A program made the translations under genes and the position numbers. The notes below the pieces were generated by a model. The model did no database searches. It worked only from the letters and a program-made list of their open reading frames with translations, and was not told the DNA's origin. A stretch of DNA of 64,000 nt. It comes from Promerops cafer (taxonomy: Eukaryota > Chordata > Aves > Passeriformes > Nectariniidae). Below are positions 1 to 12,582 of the stretch, piece by piece (position 1 is the stretch's first letter; the number at the start of each line of letters is the position of its first letter). The DNA lies in contig VZSE01004150.1 in NCBI GenBank assembly GCA_013398275.1, positions 1 to 64,000 of the forward strand, given 5' to 3'.

Positions 1-242
1 TAAAGGTTTATTTTAGTTCTCATCCTATTTTACTTTTGTTAATAGATTTCTCTTTATACCTTTTAAGTTTTGAGACTGTTTTGCCCTTAAAATATTTCTT
101 CCCAATCCTTATCCCAACTCATGAACCCCTTTTTAATTGTCCTTGCCCCCTCCTCTGCTCAACTATAGCAGAGGAGAATGAGTAAATGATTTCTTTGTGG
201 GTGCACTGGCATTTAGCCAGTGTCAAACCTGCGAAAATTACA
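1..242 (+). mobile_element. Truncated old LTR (3' end), same family as the LTR at 11416-12582
   Basis: The first 235-242 bases align by eye, in order, with the 3' end of the minus-strand LTR at 11416-12582. Shared blocks include a CTGTTTTGCCCTT segment (about 78-90), CCAATCCTTATCCCAACTCATGA (about 101-124, compared with CAGTCCTTATCTCACTCATAA), a GCAGAGGAG segment, GTGGGTGC, and GGCNTTNNGCCAGTGT near the end. The copy is clearly diverged: its expected poly(A) signal region reads AATAGA. The 5' part lies outside the window. I assign it to an avian endogenous-retrovirus LTR family common in songbirds; that is recalled, not searched. No coding sequence is present. The right boundary is uncertain by about 10 bp. 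Confidence 0.6.
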
Positions 243-3200
243 CAGAGAGTCCTGTTACCATCAACTCAAGCTTCTTTTTGTTATTCCCTTCCAATAAAGA
301 AAGTGCTGGTGGTGGCTCTTCGTGGTTGTCCCCACGTAACCACAAGCACACAGGAGGGTGAGAGCCCTCGCAGATGGCTCCTGGCTGGTAGGCACTGGCA
401 GGCTATCCCAAAGGCCCTAGGAGGGATCTGTGAGTGTTTTCTCAAAATGTTGTTTCTTACAGGAAGAAAATGTTTCTGTTGGAGGTTTATTGCAAGATGA
501 TAGGCTGAGGAAGTGAATTTTCCTCTGCCATGACCAAAAGAGCTGGTGGATGGGTGGTGTTGGTACAGTCCTGCTTAGTCACGTGTGGAGGAGATTGCAT
601 TGTTAAACCTCTAAATGTGGTCACTCAGTCCTTTCAAAGCCTGAGGTGGGATGGGAGTGGCAGCCAGTTAGGAGGAGTTAATAATTCACTCTTTTGTCAG
701 TGAAGGATGTACTAACAGTATTTGCAGTACAGGCTCTCTCCCTTTACATCATAACTGCTTTAACCTGTTGTGTGCTGGTTATTTCAGGGATGGTGGGTAT
801 CCATGGCCTCATGGAAGGAGCATCTTCTGACTGTGAAGAGATTGATGTGTGTTCTTTGGCTCTGTAGCTGATAACTTTTCTTCCCAGCCTGCAGTAGCCT
901 CTATGCCCATGTGCATCTCTTGGCTATTTCAGTCTCCAACAGCTTATATAGCCCAAGGCCCCTCACATTTTCTGGTTTTTGCTCAATTACAGTTTTTTTT
1001 GCATTTTTTGGTCAGTTTTCAGTGTTCTTCCCAGATGTGTTGAAGCTACTTGTTTGGAAAATAGCAATGGAAAGATGTAAGAAAAAGTGTGGTTACCCTG
1101 CACCTGGCTAAAAGGTGTAGCCCTGGTGTTAGGTAACCCTGGTGTTAGCAATTCAGCTGAAGCAGGTTAAATCTCTTGCTGCCACCACTCATCCTGCTCT
1201 GTGTTCAATGTCAAGTGTAAAATTTGGTATAAAATCTTGAGAGTCTTCCAAGCTGACTAGTTCACTTTTGAGATTTGCTTAGATTGGCACAAAATAATTA
1301 GCTGAAAACTACTTATCTTAACCTCCTGGAAAAATAGATCATATTCCAAAACACCTGCTTCCTTCTTAAAAATCACAGCTTCTGATCTGTGTAATGTAAC
1401 ACTGACAAACCTACATTGCTGCTTTTATTGTAATTAGGGCTCTATGTGCTGTGTTGTTGCAGCCTCTGCTCAAGGCCTGCTCCCTGTGTGTGAACAAATG
1501 AGGTGGGCAGAGACAGAGGAGGGGTTGGATTTGGAGCTGGACACCACGTGGAATGGTCATGTGGAGACAAGACACTGCTGTCATAGACTCTGGTGGCTTC
1601 ATTGCCTCAGAATGGTACAGTAGAATTGTGCAAAACGGGTCTGTGGCTGTGTCTGACCCCCTGGGCAGGTCTCGCTGCAGTACAAGAGTGGTCTCAGCTC
1701 TAAGAGCCCTTGTGCCTCAATGTCAACTGCAGCTGCCTCCCCTGCAAGAGCTCAAGTGTGCAGGCCCAGGGTATCCAATGGGTGTGACTAGTCCAGCACG
1801 GTTTACTCTGGGCTGCAGTTCACCTGGAAAAGCTCCCCTGGGAGCTGGAGGGAGCAGGGGATGCCTGTGCATGGTTCCAAGCTTCCCCATGTCCCCTCTC
1901 ATCCCTCATTCCTTGCTGCCAGTGCCCATCCATGGGAGGTGGTGGTCCTTTGTTACCACCTTCCCAATGTGATGCAGGCAGAGAAGCTCTTAGGAGGCTC
2001 CAACAGCTCTAGCAGAGACAGCAGCTTCTCACTGGGCACTCACTGGATCCTAATATGCACAGCACTGTATCTTAATATGCACGTTGGTGATCCATAAACT
2101 GAACCAAACAGAACACAACTCTCTCTCCTCCAGTGAGCCACTTGCAAGAGGGGTTATGTGCCTGTATGGGAAATTCTGGGCAAAGTGCAGTTTGTGTGGG
2201 TTATCTGAGGCCGTGGGCTCTATGTAGTCAGTCTTATTTTCATGTAATTTTTAAAGGTAAGGGTTATATGAGCTGTGGGTTATTGTTATTTTTTAAAAAG
2301 GAAAATTGTACTTTAACTCATTTGCATTTTAGTAAGCTGGCTTTCGGACCCTTTTGCCTTGAAATAGCTCTGGTTTCCCTCCGAAAATCATGCTGTTAGA
2401 GAGAAGAGCCCCTGCCCTCTCTTGATGGCAGGCTTTACTTCAGCTTCTGTGAGGAAGAGGCTGAGGCTGGCAAAAGAAGGCATGGGAAGAGACAGTGAAT
2501 AAACATTAAAACTAGACAAATTCAGGCTCAATAAAGCTGTACATTTTTCACAATGGGTAGATTTTAACCATCAAAGCAATTTTTGTGGATTTTTGGTGGA
2601 TTTTCCATCACTTCAAGGCTTTAAATCAAGCCTGCAGGTACTTTGATATGTTTTCAGCAGAACTTGAAGACTCGATTCACAATTGCCTGAATGAGGTTTT
2701 TTGGTCTGTTTTGTACAGCTGGACAGAGCAGATGGTCAGAAAAAGATCTCCCTAAGAGATCTGTGTTTAAATAAGCAAACAAACAACCCCCTTGAAAGTG
2801 ATATCCACACATACAGATGGATGAAAATTACAAGTCCTTAACAATACTAGAAAAAGAAATGTTTGTGTCTGCTATAACTGACCCAGTTTTGGTATTCCAG
2901 ATGCAGACTAATTTGCAGGGAAACGTGGTAAACTGTTCATGCTGAGGACAATGTTAAGATGTGGCACTTCTTGGGGGAATGCCCCCCACACCCTACAGAC
3001 CCATGGTTATGACAGGAGCAGCCCCTGGTGCTTCCTGACTTTTGGATTCCCACCCACGCCTGAGTGAGGTGCTTCGGGTCTCTGAGCAGCCAGTTCCCGG
3101 AGGGGCGCAGAGCAAGGCATGGGGAGGCTGGGCTTCTCTTCAAACCCAGCTGCCCAGCCTGGGTCTGTCTGTACAACTCTCTGGGTGCTTGGATCAGGCC

Positions 3201-6200
3201 CCTCTCCCCTAACAGCCAACCTGGGAAGGCCCCAGCCATCCCAGATAATGTCAGTGAACAGTTGGAGCTCTTCATTAGAGAAAACCTAATTAGACGTTTA
3301 TTATTTATGTAATTTTACATTAATGGCCTGGCAACAAGATTTATTTCTCAACTTATTTGTTTCGCAATGTGGTCTCTTCAGCAATCAATTGATATTTGGT
3401 TAGCTTAATAACTATCTTGTTAAAATTAAATTAAATGCTACTCTGATTTAACTGTATTAAAATAAATGTTGTCATTGTTAATGAAATGCAAATAACTATT
3501 TAAATTGTGGCAGTGCTTCATTGAGTTGCCACTGTTGGGTGGAAGGGTGTTGAAGAACATGCCAGTGAGGCGGGGGATGACAGGAAGTGCTGAGAGCTGG
3601 AACCTCTGCCAACACCAGCAGGGCAAATGGAAGCTTTCCCCCAGCTCCAGCAGGTCCTGGATGATAACGGCAGTGGTGTATGAAAGCAGTTCCTCTGTTT
3701 AGGATACCTGATCTTACAACTTTCACTGTCTGATATGCCCACTGGGCTAGGAATTAAAACACTCTGGCTATGAGCATCTAAAAGCAGATGGAGGTCCCTC
3801 ATGTCTAAATAAGTAACAATGAGTTAAATTGAAGGATCCTCAAGCTTTCTCTGCAGTGTGGGACAAAACCTGACAGAACATTGGTCTCTGTGTTTATTCA
3901 TTTCCTGGCACAGTGTTCCCATGCACAGAGGCCTGAGCCCCCTGCCTTGGCAGACATGGATAGAGGCAGGGATAGCAAGAGGACTGGGGTAGCAGAGGTT
4001 CCTGCTGTGCAAATGCCTGCCCCTCTCACCTCCTTGTAACACCCCCTTCCTCTAGCATGTAGCAAGCACAGACATGGAAAAAGGAATCAGTTTGGGCTGC
4101 AAATAAGAACTTAGGAGCAGACAAAGCAGCTCGCCTATCTCTGCTGCTCCTTAGGTCTGAGGAGAAATCCCTGGGTGCAGGTGGTAAGTTGCCACACACA
4201 GCAGACTGTGGACCTCTGCAGACCTTTCCATCCCTGTAGATGGAAAGAATGATGCCCATACAAAAGTCAAAATGTGTTCAGAGCTTTCCACTGATATGGA
4301 TGCCTACATGAAATAGTAGAAACTGCAGCTAAAGTTAGCTAGAGTCATCAGGAGAGAAGTCCTGATGTGTTGCCAAAGCTTTAAGCTGAAACTGTTCCAT
4401 CTGAAATGTGTGGTGGGTAGAGTTGATCCAGCCTCCTTTGTAGTGGGCATGATACCACTTGTGACTGCAGTAGTAGCCAGGGCAGGGCTGCCCAAGTGAG
4501 AGGGAGAGAGGGGTGAAAGCAAAGGTCAACCTCCCCAAGTAGGGTCAGGTGTACATCCCTGTGTTCAGAGGGGTCTGGGTGCTGCCCAGAACAATGGAGA
4601 AAGTTAATACAATGCTGCTGCACAAGCAGCCAGTCTTGTCTTTTGTTTATATGTGCAAATAAGTTGTTCACTTATATCACTAGTGGCCAAATTTGTATGC
4701 ACAAGTCCTTTTTACTGAATTTCAAGTGCTGCAAGGACAGTTGCCTGTACAAAGTTGGATCAATGCCTGCAGAGAAATCCTTGAAATAACTAAGTCCAAA
4801 AAAGGATTGGCCACAGGGTGAGTTCCCAGTCTTTCTCTCTGAAAGCATGAGCTCATCCAGGCATTTAATATTTACACAAACGTGTAAGCAGTTAACTGGG
4901 AAGCAAAGAGCAAACTTCTAAAACAAACCATGCTGCTGTTTGAAACACTTGTGTTTTTGCTCATATGTGTTACCAGTTATTGACACAAGTGCAAGGAGCA
5001 CACGTGCATGCTATAGGGAGGCATTATTCAAGATGAAGTACTGTACTGGATCTGCATTACCTTCACAGTTCAGATATACACTCATTTCAACACAGGCATG
5101 ATTTTTAAAATATTATTGTTTTATTTTATTTTCATTTCTGGATACAATGATGCAACAGATCTAAGCCTGGGGGACATAACAGATAGAATGAAGAATCAGG
5201 GGGAAAAAAAGGAGTTAAGTTTAGCTTCGTATGAATTGTGCAAATATTTAGAGTTGGTGTGGTTTTTAACAAACTTAGATGAGCAACGTATGATGCCTTG
5301 TGTTATATTAATCTCCAGTGCTTGATGCTTCACGTGATTTTCCAGCAGCTTTCATTTATTGAATTCCCTGCTTAGATTTTTAGTGAAAAGCAAAGAAGAT
5401 TATGAAACATCCCGTTTTTAATTCTAATTTAATTGCATACAATTAGCTAAATACATCATTTGCTACAACTCCAGTTAATACATAGTTAAATGTAATTTTT
5501 ACAATGGTGTGCCAAATGACATATTAATAATATTTGTTATCATTAGCATTTGATTGCAAAAATATTTGCATAGTGTTTATTAGGATGTGATATGGTGCGT
5601 TTCTGCATTGGTTGACTATGTAGGTGACTAAGGATTATGAAATAATTCTCAACCCATACCCTGGATTTTAAAGCTCCCAAATTTGTTTGTTTATTTTAGA
5701 AAAGAATGAAGTCAAGTTCCTGACACTATTTTTGTGGCATGGCTTTCTAGAATAAGTGCATTCAGCCTTATTCCGGTCTAGACTATACTTTTGTAGTTAT
5801 AGCTGAACCCCAGTTCCCTGAAATTTGGTTTCTTTCTCTATTTTTCAGTCTGCCAAGAATGATGGGGGGAAAATTGATCCTGCCTTGAGGACGCGGGACT
5901 GTAGAAAATTATCTCTGTGGGGCCTTTCTAACCCTGTTTTTCTTTGATCCTGCCTGGTTTGGAGCTGTCATACATCCAGCCGGATCATGGTATAGTAAAA
6001 GCAAACTGATGTCCACACTTGGCTGCCATATCTGTACTGAGAAAAAGAGAGTAGTGCAGCTCCAGCCATCACTCTGTGGTTTTATAACAATTGTGCTGGC
6101 GAGACAGGGAGATACAGGGCTCTCTCCTGGCTTGGGTGTTACTGCCACTGCCCTGAGGGATTTAGTACTGGGTTGAACCCCTAGCCTCCAGGCTTTTCAC

Positions 6201-9200
6201 TGAATCCTGAGATTCTCATTGCCTCCCAGCTGGAGGGGGCTGCTGTGGCTCCTGACAGTGCCGAATGCCCTTTGCTGCAGGGCCTGGACCATATGGCATT
6301 AGACAGTAAAACACTGTTCTGCAGCTGCAGAGAAATTGGAAGTGTTGCCTGGTGTTGTGCAGCACAGCAAACCAGCAGCAGCTTGTGCCGAGATGCGCCA
6401 GCCAGCAGTGTGCTGCAAACATCAGGATACTGCAAGAGACACTCAAGCTTCTAGATTCCATCCTGCACTTGAATTTTGTCTCTCCTAACCCTAGGGATGG
6501 CTCACTCCAGGGCTTTGCTCTGGCCCAAAAGCAATGACAGGAAGCATTTGTTAACTTCAAATGACGTTTGGCTTTCTAGGGCCACCCAGTATCTGGGCTT
6601 GCCTTTCCAGTGCTACAAGTACTTCCAGGTGTTTGGGATAGACCCATATGTAAAAACATCTTTTTCAAGAGTAATAGTGCTCTGCCACTTGGGCTGTCTG
6701 CAGCATGGAAGCAAAAACAAACAGGAAACCTTAGGGATGAGGGTCAGGCAGAAACATAGGTTCTGGTAACTGGTTGGAAACATTTAATAATAATGACTAA
6801 TTTAGAAAAATCAAAATGAGGTGTTACTTTAGTTGTTGTGCCAAGTTCTGGGCTGAGTGGCCTGGAGGCTGGAGTTCCTAGATGTGATGAGCAGAAGCTG
6901 CAGCAAATCAGTAGGACTCTGTATTTATGCAATACTGTGACATAGAGATTTGCTTTGAAAATAACTACAAGTCTCTGCAACTCAAGAAATGCACAAACTG
7001 TGTCCCAGAGCTGCCTTTACTTTTCTCAGGGATCACCTCTGAAAAGAGGGGAGTTTATTCTGTTTTTCCTGGAGTCTTTGGGCTGGGTACCTGTGTCTTT
7101 CATGGTGGTAACCCCAGTCAGGCAGAGGCTGTGAAGGCTGCTTGGCAGCTGTGGGGCATAATGATGAGCTCGTGGAGGAAGAACAATTGCTTTGGGTTTC
7201 ATTGTGTCCTTCTGGATTTTTGTTCAAAAGTACAGTTACAGGACACTTGTGGAGGGTTTCTTTATTTCTTTCCTTCTTTCTTCGTCTCTTTTAAGGTCTG
7301 GAGACAAAACTGTTTAGCAACAGAGCTTAACAGAGTGGAAAGTAACAGCAAAGAGCAAGCAGAGAGAGATGAGGTGAACATGAACTGGTTTCCGCAGTCT
7401 TTGACAGCTCATCTGGTGGGAATAATGAGTAATTTATGTAGCATTCCCCACTTCAGATTATCAAGTGGCTAGACTGAAGCTGGGAAACAGTCCAGGTCCA
7501 AATCAGATACAACAAAGGGGATACTTGTAGTCCTTTGTGTATTCCTTTATTTTACTCATTTTTATTAATTTCCTGATACTGAAAGTATTTAGGGGGGTCT
7601 GGGAGGGAGGACAAACTTTCACATCCCACACTCTGTCCTCGTGGTAGTCGCTCAGGGTGTTGGGATCAGCACATTCATGGCAGGGCTGTGAGGCTGCAAT
7701 GTGAGGTTCAGATGAGATTCAGCATCAGGTACTCTGCCCTGCTCTGCAACAGAATCTGTCATGTCCTTGATTGAGTCCACCACTGATCAGTGAGAAGAAA
7801 CTGAAGAAATAAAGAATTTAAGTTTAGTTTACCAGTAGGGAAGGGTCACTGTGAAATACCACCAAATCATTTGTTGGTCTACAGGCAAGTCTGTGTGCCT
7901 CTTCAGATCCAGACTGACACTCAGTCAGTTCTGTTTTGTCCCAGAATCTGGGCTACCAGAGGATGGCTGCCTCTTTGGTAGAAACCACAGCAAGGGCAAG
8001 ACTGGAGTCCCTTTCCCTGCAGTCTCAGCCTATACAGCAGCTCCTCCCCAGCTGTGCCTGGCAAACAGCCTGAATTCATAGCCTAGTGTGTGCAGTCCCA
8101 TCTCACTCACAGAGTCAGCATCACTATGGGTGTCTTGTCCTGCCCTAGGGAAGGATGAAGGTCAGAGAAGAATTTGGCCAGGGATATGACTTCTCCTGGC
8201 TGGTCAGGGCATGCTGAAGACAAGTTCTCATCTTGGAGCAGTTCAAAGAAGGGCAATTAAATCTCAGTAAATTCAGAAAGCAATGTTTTCCTTGGAAAGC
8301 TCCACAAAAAAACTAAGGGAGAATGTGGTTCTGATGATTCTAGATGCTGACCCCATCCATCAGCTGCTGCCTCTGAAATGGTCATCTCAGCCTCATCCCT
8401 ACTCACAGTGCAACTACTCTGTGTAATGGAAATACTTACATGGGTCAGGATGATGCTCTGTGGCCTGAACATGCCAGGGGAGTTGGGGTGACCTGTTCAG
8501 ACCCCTGGGAGTGCTGCAGCTGTCCGAGTCCTGCTGGCTCTCCTCACTCTTTGGGAGGGTTTGTGCAGCTGGGTTCTGGTTGCCTAAAGACAAGTGATAC
8601 ACATAGACTGGGAAATGTCTCCTGTTCTGTGAAAACAAAAAGAATCAGCAAAATCCAAACAAAGGCCTTTAGAGGCCTTTTCCTACTGCAACTATTCTGG
8701 TATAAGGGGTTAGGATAACTTTGTTGGCGGGGAGAAAAAGGGATTTTGGCTGGCAGTATATTTTGCCTGTTTTGCTACTAATGAAATCACATGCCACCAT
8801 AACACTTAAGGGCATGTCACCTTACAGATTGTAAATAACTTTTTTGGGTAACTATCAAACAAATTTAAATGTGTCCTACTTAGATTATTTACATGAGCTA
8901 GGATTAATGGAAGTTTTCCATTGGAAATCTTTATAGCAAATTTAACATTTCTATTAGTTTCTGAACATATATGTCCTTGAAAAAAAAAAAATGCTATCAG
9001 TTCCTCTGAGCCTGATACTCTCCAACTGCAATCCTTTTATGCCATTGCACCCGTCTTCTGTAGACCACATTACTCGCTCTGGTTTTCTACTAGTATGTCT
9101 AGAAATAGAATTAGGTTTTCTACCTCCAGTCAGCATTATTTGGCGTTAATCCTCTTTGGCAGAGGGAGCAGCCAGCTCTCTGCCAGCTGCTGGCAGGTCT

Positions 9201-11186
9201 CTGCGAGGCACTGGAGTTAGTGTCACTTTTAGAAGTTGAAAATGCATACAGTGTTCAACAGAGAAGTATCATAAGTTTCTTTAAGATGAGTGAGCACACT
9301 TAAGGCAGCTCTTAGGATGGATTCTCTGTACTCCCATGAGCATTTGGTAGCTGCTAAGAGAGGAAAATGAAAATGAATCACCTATTTTTACCATTCTTAT
9401 GGCAACTTACTGTGCTAGCATCTCAGTATCTGTCTGTAAAATGGACAAATTGCTCATCTGGACACTCCACCACAGAGTAATGAAGCTTATCTAATATCCT
9501 TCAATGATAATGTAATTGTAGCAACTGCCATCAAAAGGGCTGAAAGTGTTCAAAGGAGAAATTGTTACTCTATTTTTGTGAGTGGGGAAAGTGAAACAGA
9601 ACAGTGATGACCTGTCAGAGGGGGCAAGTGGCAGGAGCCAGGTTTCCTGACACTCCCTGCTTCTCCTTTGAGGCATCAGGTGTGAAGTCAGAAGAAGCAG
9701 CAGGGACACTGCCATAACTCAAGAGTCTTCTTGTACCTCTTGAAATACTGTGGCTCTGTAAGCAGCACATGTCTGTAGGATATTGGCCTGCCTGTGTGCA
9801 GGAGTAGCTCCTGCAGGGCTTCCTTAGGGCTTTGTGGGTGAGATCACCTGAATTTTCCCTGCTAGATCAGGACTGAGTCTGTCTATCATAAGACAAATAT
9901 CCGCAATTCTCTCCTCTAGAATCTGATATTAAGATTTTCATAATGCTGTTGCTTATACATGCTTCCTCACCTTGCTCTCCTTTTATCAATATAAATCTAA
10001 TTTTTCTCTCCTTTTAAGCAAAAGACTAGTATTTTTTTCTATTCTACACAAGCCAAGCCTAGAATACCTGCAGTTAGCTGAAACACTACTAACAAAACCT
10101 CTACATTTTACAAAGAGTTGGAGGCAAGATGATGTAAAATTCAAATATAAGTATATGAAAGCCAAGCTAGCCTTTGGATAGCTATGGATAATTCTTTCTG
10201 TCCCATAAAAGACTGGTAGTTCATACTGTTTTTCATACTTTAGTTGCTGTGATTTCATACCAATTATGGTATTTATTTAGAATAACAAGCTATGTGAGTC
10301 CATCCAATTTCCAAGAACCCTATTGCCACAGTTCATTACAAGCTATGATTAGTGACAGGATTACATTGTTAATGTGTGCAGGTATTCTGAATATTAGACC
10401 TACCTTTTGTGTGTAATTCTCCTTTCTGGTTACCTGGGAGTTGTCTGCTTGTATTCTGTCACCTCAAATCTTTACCAAGAAGAAATTTCACACTTGTAAA
10501 ACAGACATATTGTTCTGTTATAGTGAATCAATGGCTTTGCTCTCAGTCCTCTTTCTGTGTGTTATTAAAAATAAAAGATTTTCTACATATTGCATGAGTG
10601 TTGTTGCTGATAAAAAGTTTGCATTGGGGTTTGAACTGAATCCTCAGCACAAGAGAGAAGGTAAAATTTGCTGACAGCTCTCAACTTTACAGCATGTTTC
10701 TTTGAAGCTGGAGGTGAGAGGGAAAGACACAATGATGGATCTTGGTATCCTTTTGGAGAAGGATTGGGTGATGGACTAGAGTTTGGTCTCCAGAAGACAG
10801 TTTTATTTTCTAGTGCAAGCTGGTGTTGGCTTAGGCTATGTTCAGATGCTCAGCTGAATTTTTGGCCAACTTGTGATATAGATCTACTGTTCTGATTAGT
10901 TTGTAACATTCCTAGAATATGGCTTAACTTTCCCATTAGCCCATACTTGCATTAAGAAATCATGTATTTAAACAGGGTTTACATCCAAAACTTATGGCTC
11001 CATTTTCAAATTCTACAGGAAGTCAGCAATAGTCAGGTTTGCTGTGGTTCCTTGAAGGTGTAGGACAGCCCAAACAACCCTGCAACAGCCGCAGAGGCTT
11101 GTTAAACTTCAAGGGCTTGTGGTCCTAGGGATTTGGCAAGTTAATTCACATGAGAAACACTTTAGTGTTTTAGGTGCAAGAAGTGT
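243..11186. other. Intergenic DNA, ZNF365 to ADO/EGR2 side; no gene seen
   Basis: No open frame here has recognisable domains, and no splice-consistent exon set was found. Most of the stretch is ordinary mixed-composition bird DNA. Two AT-rich islands stand out, at about 3240-3500 and 5330-5610. They are full of homeodomain-type TAATTA/ATTA cores and octamer-like ATGCAAAT words and lack repeats, which is the texture of conserved non-coding enhancers. In human the equivalent interval downstream of ZNF365 leads to ADO and EGR2. Enhancer function is inference only. Confidence 0.5.
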
Positions 11187-11280
11187 AAATCATAGAAGGG
11201 TTGTGGTTGTAAGGGACCCTAGAGATCATCTACTTCCAACTCCCCTGCCATGGGCAGGGATACCACCCACTAGATCATGA
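11187..11280 (-). repeat. CR1 LINE 3'-end fragment
   Basis: The plus strand reads as the reverse complement of the well-known chicken-repeat-1 3' tail: a CATAGAA start, GGTTGTAAGGGACC, AGATCATCTA, CTTCCAAC, CCCCTGCCATGGGCAGGGA, then CCACTAGATCA. The element is therefore on the minus strand and strongly 5'-truncated, as is usual for CR1. Only about 95 bp is recognisable. No ORF remains. Confidence 0.85.
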
Positions 11281-11415
11281 ATATATAAGTAGGTATATCC
11301 AGGCATGAAGTGATCACCCTTTCTACTTAAATGCAGTCTTCAGAAATGTGTGCACTGCCCCATACAGTGCCTTCGTGGAGCTCTGAAATACTGGATTGGG
11401 AGTATGGTAGCAGAG

Positions 11416-12582
11416 TGTCAGGGTTTTACACTGGCCCAACGCCAGGCACCCACAAGAGTCGCTCACTCACTCTCCCCTGCCTCAGCTGGGCAGAGGAGAG
11501 AAAAAAAAATTAAAAAACACTTTATGAGTGAGATAAGGACTGGGAGAAAACACTTCAAGGGCAAAACAGGCTCAACTTAGAGTTGCAAAGTGAATTTATT
11601 CCTAACAGAATCAGAGGAGGATAATGAGAAGTAAAAGAAGCCCTTAAAACACCTTTCCCCCCCCAGCCCCTCCCTCCTTCCCACTGACAGTGCAGGGATA
11701 CAGGGCATGGGGGTTTTGGTCAGTTCATCACTGAGATTTTCTTCTGCTGCTCAGGGAGAGGAGTCCTTCCCCTGTGAGGCTGTGGGGTCCCTCCCACGGG
11801 AGGCAGTTCTCTGTGAACTTCTCCAGCACGGATCCACTCTCACGAGCAGCAGCCCTACTGCACCTGCTGCAACGTGAATTCCCCCCACGGGCACACAGCC
11901 CTCCCAAAACTGCTGTGGCATGGGTCACTCTTCCACGGGGTGCAGTCCTCCAAGGACAGGCTGCTCCAGCCTGGAAACAGGGGCCTCTCTCTCTGCTGGC
12001 TCTTCCACTGGATCACAGCCTCCTCCAGGCATCCACCTGCTCTGGCGTGGCCACCTCCACCACAGGCTGCAGGTGCATCTCTGCATCCCCTGTGGATCCC
12101 CACGGGCTGTGGGTTCATCTCTCCATCCCCCGTGGATCCCCACGGGCTGTGGGTTCATCTCTGCATCCCCCGTGGATCCCCACGGGCTGTAGGGGCACAG
12201 CTGCTTCACCATGGGCATCACCACGGCCTGCAGAGCCATCTTGGCTCCTGCACCTGGAGCAGCTCCTCCCCCTCCTCCCCTGACCTTGGTGTCTCCATGT
12301 TGTTTCCCTCCTGTATTCTCACCTCCTCCTCTTCTCTGAGGAGAAGGAAAACTGTATGACTTTGTTTTGATTTTCTTCTTAAATATGTCACCACAGAGGC
12401 ATTACCAACCTCTCTCATTGGCCCAGCTTTGGCCAGCAGCACGTCCATCTTCAGAGCCATCAAGGATTGGCTCTGGTGGAAGCGTCCAGCTTCTCTGGTG
12501 GAAGCTTCCAGCAGCTTCTCACAGGAGCCACCTCTGTGGCCCCCCCGCTACCAAAAACCAGGTGGTGCAAAACCAATATACA
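11416..12582 (-). mobile_element. Solo retroviral LTR, about 1.17 kb
   Basis: The segment starts TGTCAGGG and ends ATACA on the plus strand (TG...CA ends). Its text matches a long GC-rich avian endogenous-retrovirus LTR family that I recall from songbird genomes. Orientation is minus: read that way, an AATAAA poly(A) signal lies at 11595-11600, near the 3' end. The interior carries many variants of a CACGGGG/CCACGGGCTG motif and a three-copy 40-bp tandem repeat. No gag, pol or env sequence is attached, so it looks like a solo LTR. No clean target-site duplication was found; AGCAG occurs at 11409-11413 and 12588-12592 but is offset from the expected ends. Open frames of up to 169 codons here are by-products of GC-rich repeats. 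Confidence 0.7.
12071..12190. repeat. 40-bp tandem repeat, three copies, inside the LTR
   Basis: The words CTGCATCCCC, CTCCATCCCC and CTGCATCCCC begin at 12081, 12121 and 12161. Each is followed by GTGGATCCC and CACGGGCTGT, giving an exact period of 40 bp. Copies differ at only a few positions, so the expansion is younger than the LTR family as a whole. It falls in the GC-rich middle part of the LTR. Confidence 0.9.

Noticed and set aside
11774..12359. Overlapping open frames of 161-169 codons
   Set aside because: They lie wholly inside the minus-strand LTR and its 40-bp repeat, and run antisense to it. GC-rich repeated DNA explains them.
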